A stretch of DNA of 64,000 nucleotides, from the NCBI RefSeq assembly GCF_036881825.1, contig NZ_JBAJMW010000002.1:310001-374000 (forward strand), given 5' to 3'. The notes under the pieces were generated by a model. The model was not told the origin of the DNA and did no database searches. It saw only the letters and a program-made list of their open reading frames with translations. Below, in pieces: positions 54,195 to 62,442 of this stretch (position 1 is the stretch's first letter; each line of letters starts with the position of its first letter). The position numbers and the translations under genes are program-made. This DNA is from Tersicoccus mangrovi. GTDB taxonomy: Bacteria > Actinomycetota > Actinomycetes > Actinomycetales > Micrococcaceae.

Positions 54195-54998
54195 TCAGGC
54201 CGCGATGAGGTGCATCACGTCGGTCAGGGAACTCACGACGGGACCCGTGAATGCCCCGGCGCCGCCCTCGTCGAGGCCGGTCCCCTGCCCCACGGAACCC
54301 CGTCCGCCCGCGAGTGCCCGGTCGAGCCAGACCCCCACGAGACCCGCGTCGGTGGCCCCGACGGCGTCCACGGCCGGGTTGTCCCCGACGTAGAGCGTGC
54401 GCCCGGGCTCGCTGCCCACCTGGCGCGCTCCTTCGCGGAAGATCGCCGGATCCGGCTTGGCGACCCCGAGCGTGTCGGTGCCGATGAGGATGCCGATCCG
54501 CTCCAGTCCCGCCCGGTCCAGCTTCGCCCGCTGGTAGTCGGCGACGTTGTTGCTCAACGCGCCGTAGGGGATGCCGGCGGCCTCGAGGGCGTCGAGCAGC
54601 GGCACGACGTCGTCGAACGCGGTGAAGTGGGTCGGCAGGATGGCCGTGTACATCGCGTCCCACCCGTCCAGGTCCGCGATGGGCTCGAGGCCGAGCCGCT
54701 CGTGGGCGGCACGCACCCGGTACTGGCGCTGCGTGGCGAAGTCGAGTTCGCCGGCCAGGTACCGGTCGTAGAACCCGTCCGGGTCGCGGGAGAAGTCGAG
54801 GCTGTACTCGTCCTCCAGCTCGGTGGGCACGGCGAGGCCCGTCTGGCGGGCGACGGCGCGCAGGGTCGCGTCCATCGCCCGGTGCAGGTCCACGAGGGTG
54901 TCGTCGATGTCCAGCAGCACACCATCGACGGCGAACGCGCCGTCGAAGGAGCCGGCCACACGTCCCTCGGAGGCGTGATCCGTGCGCGCGCCCGTCAC
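54195..54998 (-). CDS. HAD-family hydrolase
   Basis: The 267-residue product has the HAD motifs in order: nucleophile Asp in VLLDIDDTLVDL (about 30), threonine/serine motif YGALSNNV, lysine in GVAKPDPAIF, and acidic VGDNPAVDAVGA. A helical cap lies between motif I and II (subclass I, phosphoglycolate-phosphatase-like). The substrate is unknown. GTG start overlaps the gltX stop, a pairing common in actinobacteria. The C-terminal glycine-rich insertion near 230-245 is unusual. Confidence 0.88.
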   Translation of the reverse strand: MTGARTDHASEGRVAGSFDGAFAVDGVLLDIDDTLVDLHRAMDATLRAVARQTGLAVPTELEDEYSLDFSRDPDGFYDRYLAGELDFATQRQYRVRAAHERLGLEPIADLDGWDAMYTAILPTHFTAFDDVVPLLDALEAAGIPYGALSNNVADYQRAKLDRAGLERIGILIGTDTLGVAKPDPAIFREGARQVGSEPGRTLYVGDNPAVDAVGATDAGLVGVWLDRALAGGRGSVGQGTGLDEGGAGAFTGPVVSSLTDVMHLIAA

Positions 54999-56638
54999 GA
55001 TGCGTCGCCGGCGGCGCCCGCGCGGAAGGCCCGCAGCCGGGTCAGGGCGGAGTCCTTCCCGAGGATCTCGAGCGACTCGAACAGCGGCGGGGAGATCCGG
55101 TGCCCGGACACGGCCGTGCGCACGGGCCCGAAGGCCTGGCGCGGCTTCAGGCCGAGCTCGTCGACGAGCGCGGTGCGCAGCGCCGCCTGGATCGCCTCGG
55201 CGTCGAACGTCTCCAGCGGCTCGAGCGCGGCGATCGCCGCGTCCAGCGCCTCGATCAGGTTCGCAGGCATGCCCTTGCGCGCGTCGTCGTCGACCGTGAT
55301 GTCCGCGTCGGCGGCGAAGAGGAAGCCGATCATCGCGGGCGCCTCCCCGAGCAGCGTGATCCGCTCCTGGATCAGGGGCGCGGCGGCGGCGAGGATCTGC
55401 TGCTCGCGGTCGGTGAGGGTCTCCCCGACGACGCCGGCGGCCTGCAGGTACGGGACGAGCCGGTCGCGGAAGTCGTCGACCTCGAGCAGGCGCACGTGCG
55501 ACCCGTTGATCGCCTCGGCCTTCTTCACGTCGAACCGGGCCGGGTTGGGCAGCACGTCGTGGATGTCGAACGCGGTGACGAACTGGTCGACGCCGAACAC
55601 GTCCTCGTCCGCCGAGAGCGACCAACCCAGCAGCGCCAGGTAGTTCAGCAGCCCCTCGGGGATGAAGCCGCGGTCCCGGTGCAGGAACAGGTTGGACTCG
55701 GGGTCGCGCTTGGAGAGCTTCTTGTTCTTCTCCCCCATGACGTACGGCAGGTGGCCGAACAGCGGCATGTACGAGGCGACCCCGATGTCGATCAGCGCCC
55801 GGTAGAGGGCGATCTGGCGGGGCGTGGAGGAGAGCAGGTCCTCGCCGCGCAGCACGTGGGTGATGCCCATGAGCGCGTCGTCGACGGGGTTGACCAGCGT
55901 GTAGAGCGGCTTGCCGTTGGCGCGCGCGACGACGAAGTCCGGCACCGAGCCGGCGCGGAAGGTGATCTCGCCGCGGACCAGGTCGGTGAAGGTGATGTCG
56001 TCGGCCGGCATCCGCAGGCGCAGCACGGGCTCGCGGCCCTCGGCGCGGAACGCGGCGCGCTGCTCGTCGGTCAGGTCCCGGTCGTGGTTGTCGTAGCCCA
56101 GCTTGATGTCGCGGCCGGCCTCGCGGTGGCGCGCCTCGATCTCCTCGGGCGTCGAGAACGACTCGTACAGGTGACCGGCCTCGGTCAGCTGCGCCAGGAC
56201 CGCGGTGTAGATGTCGCCGCGCTGCGACTGGCGGTACGGGCCGTGCGGGCCGCCGACCTCGACGCCCTCGTCCCAGTCCAGGCCGAGCCAGCGCAGCGCC
56301 TCGAGCAGCTGGTGGTAGCTCTCCTCGCTGTCCCGGGCGGCGTCGGTGTCCTCGATCCGGAAGACCAGCTTGCCCCCGGTGTGCCGGGCGTAGGCCCAGT
56401 TGAAGAGGGCGGTGCGGATGAGCCCGACGTGCGGGGTTCCGGTCGGTGAGGGGCAGAACCGGACGCGGACCGGGGTGTCGTCGGTGACGGCGGGCAGGCC
56501 GGCCGAGGAAGCGTTCGGGGCGGTCGAGGCGCCGGCCGCGACGTCGGCGGGCGCGTGGACCGCGCTCGCCTCGGTGGCGTCGGTGGCGTCGGGGGCAGCG
56601 GAGGTGGCGGCAGGGGGCACGGAGGCATCGTTGGACAT
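54995..56638 (-). CDS. gltX: Glutamyl-tRNA synthetase
   Basis: GltX charges tRNA-Glu, and in bacteria lacking GlnRS also tRNA-Gln. The 547-residue product has the class I signature CPSPTGTPHVGLIR at 62-75 and the KMSKS equivalent KKLSKRDPESN. A 55-residue alanine-rich disordered N-terminal extension precedes the catalytic core; the family normally starts close to PVRVRFCPSP. Both cognate tRNAs are encoded nearby. Confidence 0.95.
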   Translation of the reverse strand: MSNDASVPPAATSAAPDATDATEASAVHAPADVAAGASTAPNASSAGLPAVTDDTPVRVRFCPSPTGTPHVGLIRTALFNWAYARHTGGKLVFRIEDTDAARDSEESYHQLLEALRWLGLDWDEGVEVGGPHGPYRQSQRGDIYTAVLAQLTEAGHLYESFSTPEEIEARHREAGRDIKLGYDNHDRDLTDEQRAAFRAEGREPVLRLRMPADDITFTDLVRGEITFRAGSVPDFVVARANGKPLYTLVNPVDDALMGITHVLRGEDLLSSTPRQIALYRALIDIGVASYMPLFGHLPYVMGEKNKKLSKRDPESNLFLHRDRGFIPEGLLNYLALLGWSLSADEDVFGVDQFVTAFDIHDVLPNPARFDVKKAEAINGSHVRLLEVDDFRDRLVPYLQAAGVVGETLTDREQQILAAAAPLIQERITLLGEAPAMIGFLFAADADITVDDDARKGMPANLIEALDAAIAALEPLETFDAEAIQAALRTALVDELGLKPRQAFGPVRTAVSGHRISPPLFESLEILGKDSALTRLRAFRAGAAGDAS

Positions 56639-56650
56639 GGTGGGCCCATT

Positions 56651-57616
56651 CTATCGGCGGCGGTCTCGGCCCCTCGGCGGGGCCAGCGGCCGCAGCCGGG
56701 CCCGGGCAGCCGCCTGCACCGCGTCGGTGAGCGCGGCGAGGACGGGCGAGTCGAGCGTCCACCGCAACCAGTACAGGGGCACGTCGAGGTGGCCCGGTCC
56801 GACGTCGAGGGCGACGAGCCGGTCGTCGAGCTGGTCCGTCGGGACCAGGCCCCAGCCGAGGCCGAGCCGGATGGCGTCGGCGTATTCGCGCGAGCTCGGG
56901 ACGTAGCTGCGTGGTGCGGCGTCGGCGATCCCGTGCTCGTCCGGGTCGGCTCCGCCGTCGAGCAGTCCGACGAACCGTCGCTGCAGGCTGTCCTCCCGGT
57001 CGAAGTCGACGACGGGCGCGCGGCGCAGGCTCGCGGGGGTGACGCCGCCGTCGAACCACCGGGCCGCGACGTGCGGGTTGGCCACCGGGTGGTAGCGCAG
57101 CGCCCCGAGCGGGGTCACCGAGCAGCCCTGCACGCGCACGGGCGTCGCGGCCACCGCGGCCATCACCCGGCCGTCGCGGAGCAGGTCCGCCGAGCGCAGT
57201 TCATCGTCGCGGTGCAGGTCGACGGCGACGTCGCCCCATGCCCGCAGCGCCTCCAGCGCCGGCATGAACCAGGTCGCCAGGGAGTCGCTGTTGACGGCGA
57301 CGGACACGGCCGCGGTCGGTCGGTGCACTCCCCCGCCGCCGTCGGCCGTGGCCTCCTGGTCGCCGCCGAGGCTCGCGGTGATGTCGTGCTGCAGGTGCAG
57401 GACCTGCCGGGCGGTTCGCAGCACCGCGCGGCCGGGCTCGGTCGGCTGCACCGGTCGGCTGCGGCGCACCAGCACCTGGCCGAGGGATTCCTCGAGCGCC
57501 CGGATCCGCTGGCTCACCGCTGAGGGCGTCAGGTGGAGCACCGCGGCCGCGCCGTCGAAACTCCCCTCGTCCACGACGGCGACGAGGGCAGCCAGCTGGT
57601 CCGTGGACACATTCAT
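56651..57616 (-). CDS. lysG: LysR-family regulator LysG/ArgP
   Basis: The 321-residue product has the N-terminal LysR winged helix (MNVSTDQLAALVAVVDEGSFDGAAAVLHLTPSAVSQRI) and a C-terminal effector domain. Divergence from lysE is diagnostic of LysG, which senses lysine, arginine or histidine and activates export. A GCAAC-n6-GTTGC palindrome lies just upstream. ATG start with the family N-terminus. Confidence 0.9.
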   Translation of the reverse strand: MNVSTDQLAALVAVVDEGSFDGAAAVLHLTPSAVSQRIRALEESLGQVLVRRSRPVQPTEPGRAVLRTARQVLHLQHDITASLGGDQEATADGGGGVHRPTAAVSVAVNSDSLATWFMPALEALRAWGDVAVDLHRDDELRSADLLRDGRVMAAVAATPVRVQGCSVTPLGALRYHPVANPHVAARWFDGGVTPASLRRAPVVDFDREDSLQRRFVGLLDGGADPDEHGIADAAPRSYVPSSREYADAIRLGLGWGLVPTDQLDDRLVALDVGPGHLDVPLYWLRWTLDSPVLAALTDAVQAAARARLRPLAPPRGRDRRR

Positions 57617-57619
57617 GAA

Positions 57620-57635
57620 GCAACTCTAATGTTGC
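57620..57635. promoter_or_regulatory. Candidate LysG operator
   Basis: GCAAC-TCTAAT-GTTGC, a 5-6-5 palindrome in the 69-base gap between lysG and lysE, in the AT-rich patch. Position near the lysG start fits autoregulation and activation of lysE. Confidence 0.5.
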
Positions 57636-57685
57636 CCATAAATCCTTAACTGGTTTTCATCAATGACGCTGGTTAGCGTGACGAC

Positions 57686-58303
57686 GTGCCCCTCGCTCTC
57701 GCCACCGCTCTCGCCGGTCTCGGCACCGGCCTCGGACTCATCGTCGCGATCGGCGCCCAGAACACCTTCGTGCTGCGCCAGGGCATCCGCCGGGAGCACG
57801 TGGCCGGGCTCGTGGCCCTGTGCCTGGCCTCCGACGTCGTCCTCATCCTCGCGGGGGTCGCCGGCCTCGGCGCGCTCGTCACCGCGGTCCCGGCGGTGCT
57901 CACGGTGGTCCGGATCGTGGGGGCGGCGTTCCTGCTCGTCTATGCGGTGCTGGCCGCACGCCGCGCGCTGCACCCGGGTCGGTTGACCGCCGATCCCGGC
58001 GGCTCGTCGCTCTCGCGGCGGCGGGTCCTGCTCACCGGCGCGGCGCTGACCTGGCTCAACCCGCACGTCTACCTGGACACGGTGCTGCTCGTCGGGTCGC
58101 TGGCGGCGGTGCACGGCGATCCCGGCCGGTGGTGGTTCGGGGCCGGCGCCATGGTGGCGAGTGCCCTGTGGTTCGTGGCGCTGGGCTGGGGCGCGGGCCT
58201 GCTGGCCGGCTGGTTCCGCCGCCCGGCGACGTGGCGCATCCTGGACGGCGCGATCGCCGTCGTCATGGCCGCCCTCGGCGTGAAACTCCTGCTCGGCGCC
58301 TGA
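57686..58303 (+). CDS. lysE: LysE-family amino-acid exporter
   Basis: The 205-residue product has the LysE topology of about six membrane segments, starting GTGLGLIVAIGAQNTFVLRQGIRREH, the typical signature, and a conserved LTWLNPHVYLDTVLLVGS. It exports basic amino acids, protecting against excess from peptide uptake. GTG start with only a weak ribosome-binding site; possibly near-leaderless. Divergent from lysG. Confidence 0.92.
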   Translation: MPLALATALAGLGTGLGLIVAIGAQNTFVLRQGIRREHVAGLVALCLASDVVLILAGVAGLGALVTAVPAVLTVVRIVGAAFLLVYAVLAARRALHPGRLTADPGGSSLSRRRVLLTGAALTWLNPHVYLDTVLLVGSLAAVHGDPGRWWFGAGAMVASALWFVALGWGAGLLAGWFRRPATWRILDGAIAVVMAALGVKLLLGA

Positions 58304-58339
58304 CGCCCGGCGGGACCGGCGCCGGACCGGCACCCTGTC

Positions 58340-58457
58340 CCCCGTTCCGTGACGTGCCGGCGCCCCGTCGCGAACAGCGGCCGAGCCCCGTCCCGTGACA
58401 CGCCGACGCCATCGGGGATGTGACGACCTATCCCATGCTTGCGCGGCGTGTCCCGGG
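58340..58457. repeat. Short direct and inverted repeats between lysE and the FAH gene
   Basis: Two 25-base direct copies (CCCCGT-n-CCGTGAC...) agree at 21 positions, and a third partial copy, GGCGTGTCCCGGG, is inverted, allowing a 13-base hairpin with one mismatch. No gene is seen in this 235-base gap. Confidence 0.6.
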
Positions 58458-58490
58458 ATCCACCTCGACTGGGCGCCACCACGTCCGGCG

Positions 58491-58528
58491 CGTCGTCGGC
58501 CGCGCTGTCGGCCGCGCCGCCGACGACG
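58491..58528. terminator. Terminator-like hairpin between lysE and the FAH gene
   Basis: Perfect 10-base arms CGTCGTCGGC / GCCGACGACG around an 18-base GC-rich loop, ending 10 bases before the FAH-family stop. Placed between convergent genes. Confidence 0.55.
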
Positions 58529-58538
58529 GTGCCTGCCG

Positions 58539-59318
58539 TCAGCGGCGCAGGAACAGGTTGCTCAGCGCGCCGATCCCCTCGATCTCGACCTCGAACCGCT
58601 GGTTCTCCCGGATGGTGCCGACGCCGGCGGGCGTGCCGGTGAGGATGACGTCGCCGGGGAGCAGGGTGAAGGCCTGGGAGGCGTGGACCACCAGGTCGGT
58701 GACGCCGAAGATCATGTCGGACGTGCTGCCGTCCTGGACGACGTCGCCGTCGAGCGAGCCGGTGATCCGCAGGTTGTCCGGGTCGAGGTCGGTCTCGATC
58801 CAGGGGCCGAGCGGGCAGGACGTGTCGAAGCCCTTGGCCCGGGCCCACTGGTTGTCGGTGCGCTGGATGTCGCGGGCGGTGACGTCGTTGCCGCAGGTGT
58901 AGCCGAAGATCACGTCCTTGACCCGGTCCGGCGCCACGTCCTTGCAGATCTTGCCGATGACGACGGCGAGCTCGGCCTCGTAGGAGATCTCCTCGGAGAA
59001 CTCGGGCATCAACACGGGGTCGGTCGGCCCGATCACCGCGGTGTTCGGCTTGAAGAACAACAGCGGTGACGGCGGCACCTCGTTGCCCAGCTCCGCGGCG
59101 TGGTCCGCGTAGTTGCGCCCGACGCCGACGACCTTGCTGCGCGGGATGATCGGCGCGAGCAGCCGGACCTCCTCGAGCGGGTGGCGCACGCCCGTGGGCA
59201 CCAGCTGCTGGTAGAACGGATCGCCCTTGATGGCGAAGACCTCCTCCGCTCCCGGGTCGCCGTGCACGACGCCGAAGGAGGGTTCCGAATCACTGGTGGC
59301 AAACCGGGCTATGCGCAT
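58539..59318 (-). CDS. Fumarylacetoacetate hydrolase (FAH) family protein
   Basis: The 259-residue product has the FAH fold with the metal-binding pattern GVGRNYADHAAE, EEISYEAELAVVIGK and GYTCGNDVTARDIQ, ending with LPGDVILTGTPAGVG. Members act as acylpyruvate hydrolases, 2-hydroxyhepta-2,4-diene-1,7-dioate isomerases or oxaloacetate decarboxylases; which applies is not clear. A GGAGGC lies before the ATG. In relatives it is usually beside gltX and leuB/ilvE; here other genes lie between. Confidence 0.88.
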   Translation of the reverse strand: MRIARFATSDSEPSFGVVHGDPGAEEVFAIKGDPFYQQLVPTGVRHPLEEVRLLAPIIPRSKVVGVGRNYADHAAELGNEVPPSPLLFFKPNTAVIGPTDPVLMPEFSEEISYEAELAVVIGKICKDVAPDRVKDVIFGYTCGNDVTARDIQRTDNQWARAKGFDTSCPLGPWIETDLDPDNLRITGSLDGDVVQDGSTSDMIFGVTDLVVHASQAFTLLPGDVILTGTPAGVGTIRENQRFEVEIEGIGALSNLFLRR

Positions 59319-59406
59319 GCCTCCAGCCTAGGTCAGCGGCGCCGCCGTCCCGGCCCGGGCCGTGGCCGGGCCGCCGAGGGGTACCGCCCGGGCGAGTCCC
59401 GGCGTC

Positions 59407-59829
59407 TCAGGCCGGGGACCCCTGACCCGAGTACGCGTAACGCCCCAGCTCGCGCACCGCCTCGTAGTACGTCCAGGCCACGCCGTAGCAGGTGTAGCGC
59501 AGCGGGCTCCAGGCGGGGTAGGCGGTGGAGCAGGCCGTGCGCAGCCGGGTGAGGAAGGCCGTGTCGCAGTCCAGACGGCTCGTGGTCGACGTGGCGCTGT
59601 AGCAGGCGTCGTGCTGGGCGCACGCGGACCGGAAGTCGGCCCTGCCCCAGCTGTCGGGCACCCAGGCGGTGCTCGGGGTACCGCAGTAGTCGGTGGTGGC
59701 GGTGGTCGTCGAGGACATGGCCGTCGGCGACGTCGTCACCGGTGCGGCCTGCGCCGACGTCGCCGTCATGCCCAGCATCACGGCCAGCACCACGAGGGTT
59801 CCCAGCACCCGCAGGATCATCGTTCGCAT
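59407..59829 (-). CDS. Secreted phospholipase A2
   Basis: The 140-residue precursor has a signal peptide with a likely AQA cleavage after residue 28, a Ser/Thr-rich linker and a small domain with CAQHDACYS at 70-78, the histidine-aspartate motif of secreted phospholipase A2 (His73, Asp74). Six cysteines (49, 70, 76, 88, 100, 114) suggest three disulfides. It resembles the prokaryotic phospholipase A2 family of Streptomyces; such enzymes release fatty acid from the sn-2 position and need calcium. ATG was chosen for its AAGGGG site; a longer frame upstream is possible. No cluster partner is seen. Confidence 0.8.
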   Translation of the reverse strand: MRTMILRVLGTLVVLAVMLGMTATSAQAAPVTTSPTAMSSTTTATTDYCGTPSTAWVPDSWGRADFRSACAQHDACYSATSTTSRLDCDTAFLTRLRTACSTAYPAWSPLRYTCYGVAWTYYEAVRELGRYAYSGQGSPA

Positions 59830-60048
59830 GACATGCCCCTTCGCCCGCGGACGGCGCGCAGTGATGAACATCAGGCCGTCCGGATTCAGGCTAGGACCGC
59901 CCCACGACGTCGTCCAGAGGCGTCGTCCAGAGGCCGGGACAACGGCCTGGCAGGGTTCACGCGGACGTCACCCGACCGTCATGCCGGGGCGATCCCGGGC
60001 GCATTCGGCCGGCAGCGACGAAAGCGTGGTCGATCGCGAGCCGCCGCT

Positions 60049-60129
60049 ACGTTCGGTCGAGAACGAGATGATCGGCCGAACACTCGACCGATCGTGTCGC
60101 TCTCGACCGAACGGGGCGTCGACGCGTGC
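60049..60129. repeat. Palindromic intergenic repeat, copy B (81 bp)
   Basis: Outer arms CGTTCGGTCGAGAACGA and TCGCTCTCGACCGAACG pair at 16 of 17 positions; a GGGGCGTCGACGCGTGC tail follows. It agrees with copy C at 74 of 81 positions, in the same orientation, with differences confined to the loop region. It lies about 90 bases upstream of the DUF559 gene. The gap before it (59830-60048) shows no gene. Confidence 0.9.
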
Positions 60130-60221
60130 TTCTTCCTCCCCAGCAGGCCCACAACGCACGCCCGTCCACATCGGCGTGCTCGGCCGCCCGGGATCCGGCG
60201 TGGGCCGACGATGGTGGAGAG

Positions 60222-61151
60222 ATGGCAACAACGCAATCCGGCGCCCAGCGCCGCCTCGTCCGGACCTCGACGCTCCGTGACCGGGGCTGGAACGCTGCCG
60301 CCGTGTCGCGGGCCGTGCGGGACCGACGACTGCACCGGGTCAGCCACGGTGTCTATCTCGCCGGTGACGTCTGGGCGGCACTGACACCGTCCGACCGGCA
60401 CCGGGTGGAACTGCACGCCCATGCGCTCCGGGTCTGCGGTCGCGGGGGCGCCGCCCCGGTTTTCAGCCACGAGAGCGCCGCGCTCCTGCACGGGTTGAAT
60501 CCGCTCGAGGCACCGCGAGCGATCCAGGTGACGGTTCCCTATCGCGGGCACGCACCGGGTGCCGGCGTCAGGACCCACCTGGCCGTGCTGGAGAGGCGCG
60601 ACGTGGTCGTCGTCGACGGACTGCACGTCACCAGCCTGGCGCGCACCGTCCTCGACAGCACCTGCGCCGGCTCGGTGATGCACGGACTGGTGATCGCCGA
60701 CCAGGCCCTCGCCGCAGGGCTCGCCACATCCGAACTCCTCGAGCTGACCTCACGCGCGGTCAAGGCACGGCGTCGCATCGAGCAGGTGGTGGCGTGCGCC
60801 GACGGGCGCAGCGAGTCGGTCGGAGAGACCCTCACTCGCCTCCACCTGGTGCGCTGGGGGCTTCCGATGCCCGTCCTGCAGCACGAGATCCACACCGACG
60901 TCGGTCGCTACCGGGTCGACTTCGCCTGGCCGGACGCCCGGCTGATCCTCGAGTTCGACGGCCGCACGAAGTACGTCGACCATGGGCCGACGGCCGAGGT
61001 GCTCTACCAGGAGCGTCGGCGACAGAATAGGCTCGAGCGCCTCGGCTGGACGGTGATCCGCGTCGACTGGGCGGAGATCCAGGGCGAGGCCGAGCCGCTC
61101 CGCCGGCGCCTCATCGCGGCGCTCGGCGTCAGCGCGTGCCCGACCGCATGA
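60222..61151 (+). CDS. AbiEi-like winged helix plus DUF559 endonuclease-like protein
   Basis: The 309-residue product has two parts. Residues about 8-55 (RLVRTSTLRDRGWNAAAVSRA... HRVSHGVYLAG) resemble the AbiEi antitoxin N-terminal winged helix. The C-terminal 100 residues (SVGETLTRLHL... YRVDFAWPDARLILEFDGRTKY... RRRQNRLERLGWTVIRVDW) match DUF559, related to the Vsr/PD-(D/E)xK nuclease fold, with candidate acidic residues in VDFAWPD and LEFDGRTK. No toxin partner (AbiEii) is adjacent. A GGAGAG precedes the ATG. The gene sits alone between two 81-bp palindromic repeats. Function unknown; in actinobacteria this family is often multi-copy. Confidence 0.8.
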   Translation: MATTQSGAQRRLVRTSTLRDRGWNAAAVSRAVRDRRLHRVSHGVYLAGDVWAALTPSDRHRVELHAHALRVCGRGGAAPVFSHESAALLHGLNPLEAPRAIQVTVPYRGHAPGAGVRTHLAVLERRDVVVVDGLHVTSLARTVLDSTCAGSVMHGLVIADQALAAGLATSELLELTSRAVKARRRIEQVVACADGRSESVGETLTRLHLVRWGLPMPVLQHEIHTDVGRYRVDFAWPDARLILEFDGRTKYVDHGPTAEVLYQERRRQNRLERLGWTVIRVDWAEIQGEAEPLRRRLIAALGVSACPTA

Positions 61152-61194
61152 GGCCGCAGAACCGGGCGAACCCGGCGGCAGCATCGACTCGTGC

Positions 61195-61275
61195 ACGTTC
61201 GGTCGAGAACGACATGATCGACCGAACCTTCGACCGAACACGTCGCTCTCGACCGAACGGGGCGTCGACGCGTGC
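61195..61275. repeat. Palindromic intergenic repeat, copy C (81 bp)
   Basis: Direct copy of element B, 91% identical, starting 43 bases after the DUF559 stop and ending 29 bases before the ilvE stop. The outer arms are the same as in B, so the stem is conserved while the loop differs. It could also serve as a terminator for the two convergent genes, but lacks a U-tract. Confidence 0.9.
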
Positions 61276-61304
61276 CAACCGTCAGCGCAGAGGAGCGCGC
61301 TCGA

Positions 61305-62393
61305 TCAGACCAGGCGGGTCAGCCAGCCGTGGGTGTCCTCGACGGTGCCGGTCTGGATGCCGAGCAGTTCCTCGCGGATGCTCATCGTCACGCCGCCGGC
61401 CTCCGACGTCGGCGAGGAGACGGATCCCTTCTCGGTCTTCAGCTCGCCGATCGGGGTGATGACGGCGGCGGTGCCGCACGCGAACACCTCGGTGATCTGG
61501 CCGGACTCGACGCCGTCGCGCCACTCGTCGATCATGATCCTCCGCTCCTGCACGTCCAGGCCGCGGTCCCGGCCCAGCTGCAGCACCGAGTCGCGGGTGA
61601 CGCCCTCGAGGATGGAGCCCGACAGCGCCGGGGTGACGAGCCGGCCGTCGGCGTAGACGAAGAAGACGTTCATGCCGCCGAGCTCCTCGACGGCGCCGTC
61701 GTCGAGGAAGAGCACCTGCTTGCAGCCGTGCGCCTCGGCCTCGAGCTGCGGCAGCAGGGAGGCGGCGTAGTTGCCGCCGCACTTGGCGGCGCCGGTCCCG
61801 CCGCGGCCGGCCCGCGCGTACTGCTCGGACAACCAGATGGACACGGGGGCGACCGCGCCGCCGAAGTAGTTGCCCGCGGGCGAGGCGATGACCCGGTAGG
61901 ACACCTCCTGGGAGGGCCGCACACCGAGGAAGTTCTCGGTGGCGAACATGAAGGGCCGCAGGTAGAGGCTCTCGCCGTCGCCGTCCGGCACCCAAGCGCG
62001 GTCGACGTCGACCAGCTGCATGAGCGACTCGAGGAACAGGTCCTCGGGCAGCTGCGGGAGGGCCAGCCGGTGGGCGGAGCGCTTGAGCCGGGCGGCGTTC
62101 TTCTCGGGCCGGAACGTCCAGATGGACCCGTCGGCGTGCCGGTAGGCCTTCAGGCCCTCGAAGATCTCCTGCGCGTAGTGCAGCACGGAGCAGGCGGGGT
62201 CCATGAGGATCGGACCGTACGGTTCGATCCTCGCGTCGTGCCACGCGCCGTCGTGGTAGTCGATGACGGCGGTGTGATCCGTGAACCAGTCCCCGAAACC
62301 GGGGTTCGCCAGGATCTTCGCCCGCTCCTCGTCGCTGCGGGGGTTCTCGCTCAGGGTCCGTGAGAAGGTCAAGCCCTCGGCCACCGTCGTCAT
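61305..62393 (-). CDS. ilvE: Branched-chain amino-acid aminotransferase
   Basis: IlvE performs the last step of leucine, isoleucine and valine synthesis. The 362-residue product is fold-type IV with FEGLKAYRHADG, the PLP-lysine segment GAAKCGGNYAAS and the C-terminal FACGTAAVITPIG. ATG has a GAGGACGAG before it. It follows leuB by 49 bases, likely in one transcript. Confidence 0.95.
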   Translation of the reverse strand: MTTVAEGLTFSRTLSENPRSDEERAKILANPGFGDWFTDHTAVIDYHDGAWHDARIEPYGPILMDPACSVLHYAQEIFEGLKAYRHADGSIWTFRPEKNAARLKRSAHRLALPQLPEDLFLESLMQLVDVDRAWVPDGDGESLYLRPFMFATENFLGVRPSQEVSYRVIASPAGNYFGGAVAPVSIWLSEQYARAGRGGTGAAKCGGNYAASLLPQLEAEAHGCKQVLFLDDGAVEELGGMNVFFVYADGRLVTPALSGSILEGVTRDSVLQLGRDRGLDVQERRIMIDEWRDGVESGQITEVFACGTAAVITPIGELKTEKGSVSSPTSEAGGVTMSIREELLGIQTGTVEDTHGWLTRLV

Positions 62394-62442
62394 CTCGTCC
62401 TCACCGTTCGTCGATCGTGCGGCCACGTGCGCCGCTGCCTTC

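Noticed and set aside
60222..61151. Type IV toxin-antitoxin pair AbiE
   Set aside because: Only the AbiEi-like N-terminal domain is present; no AbiEii nucleotidyltransferase toxin is adjacent, and the second domain is DUF559-like.
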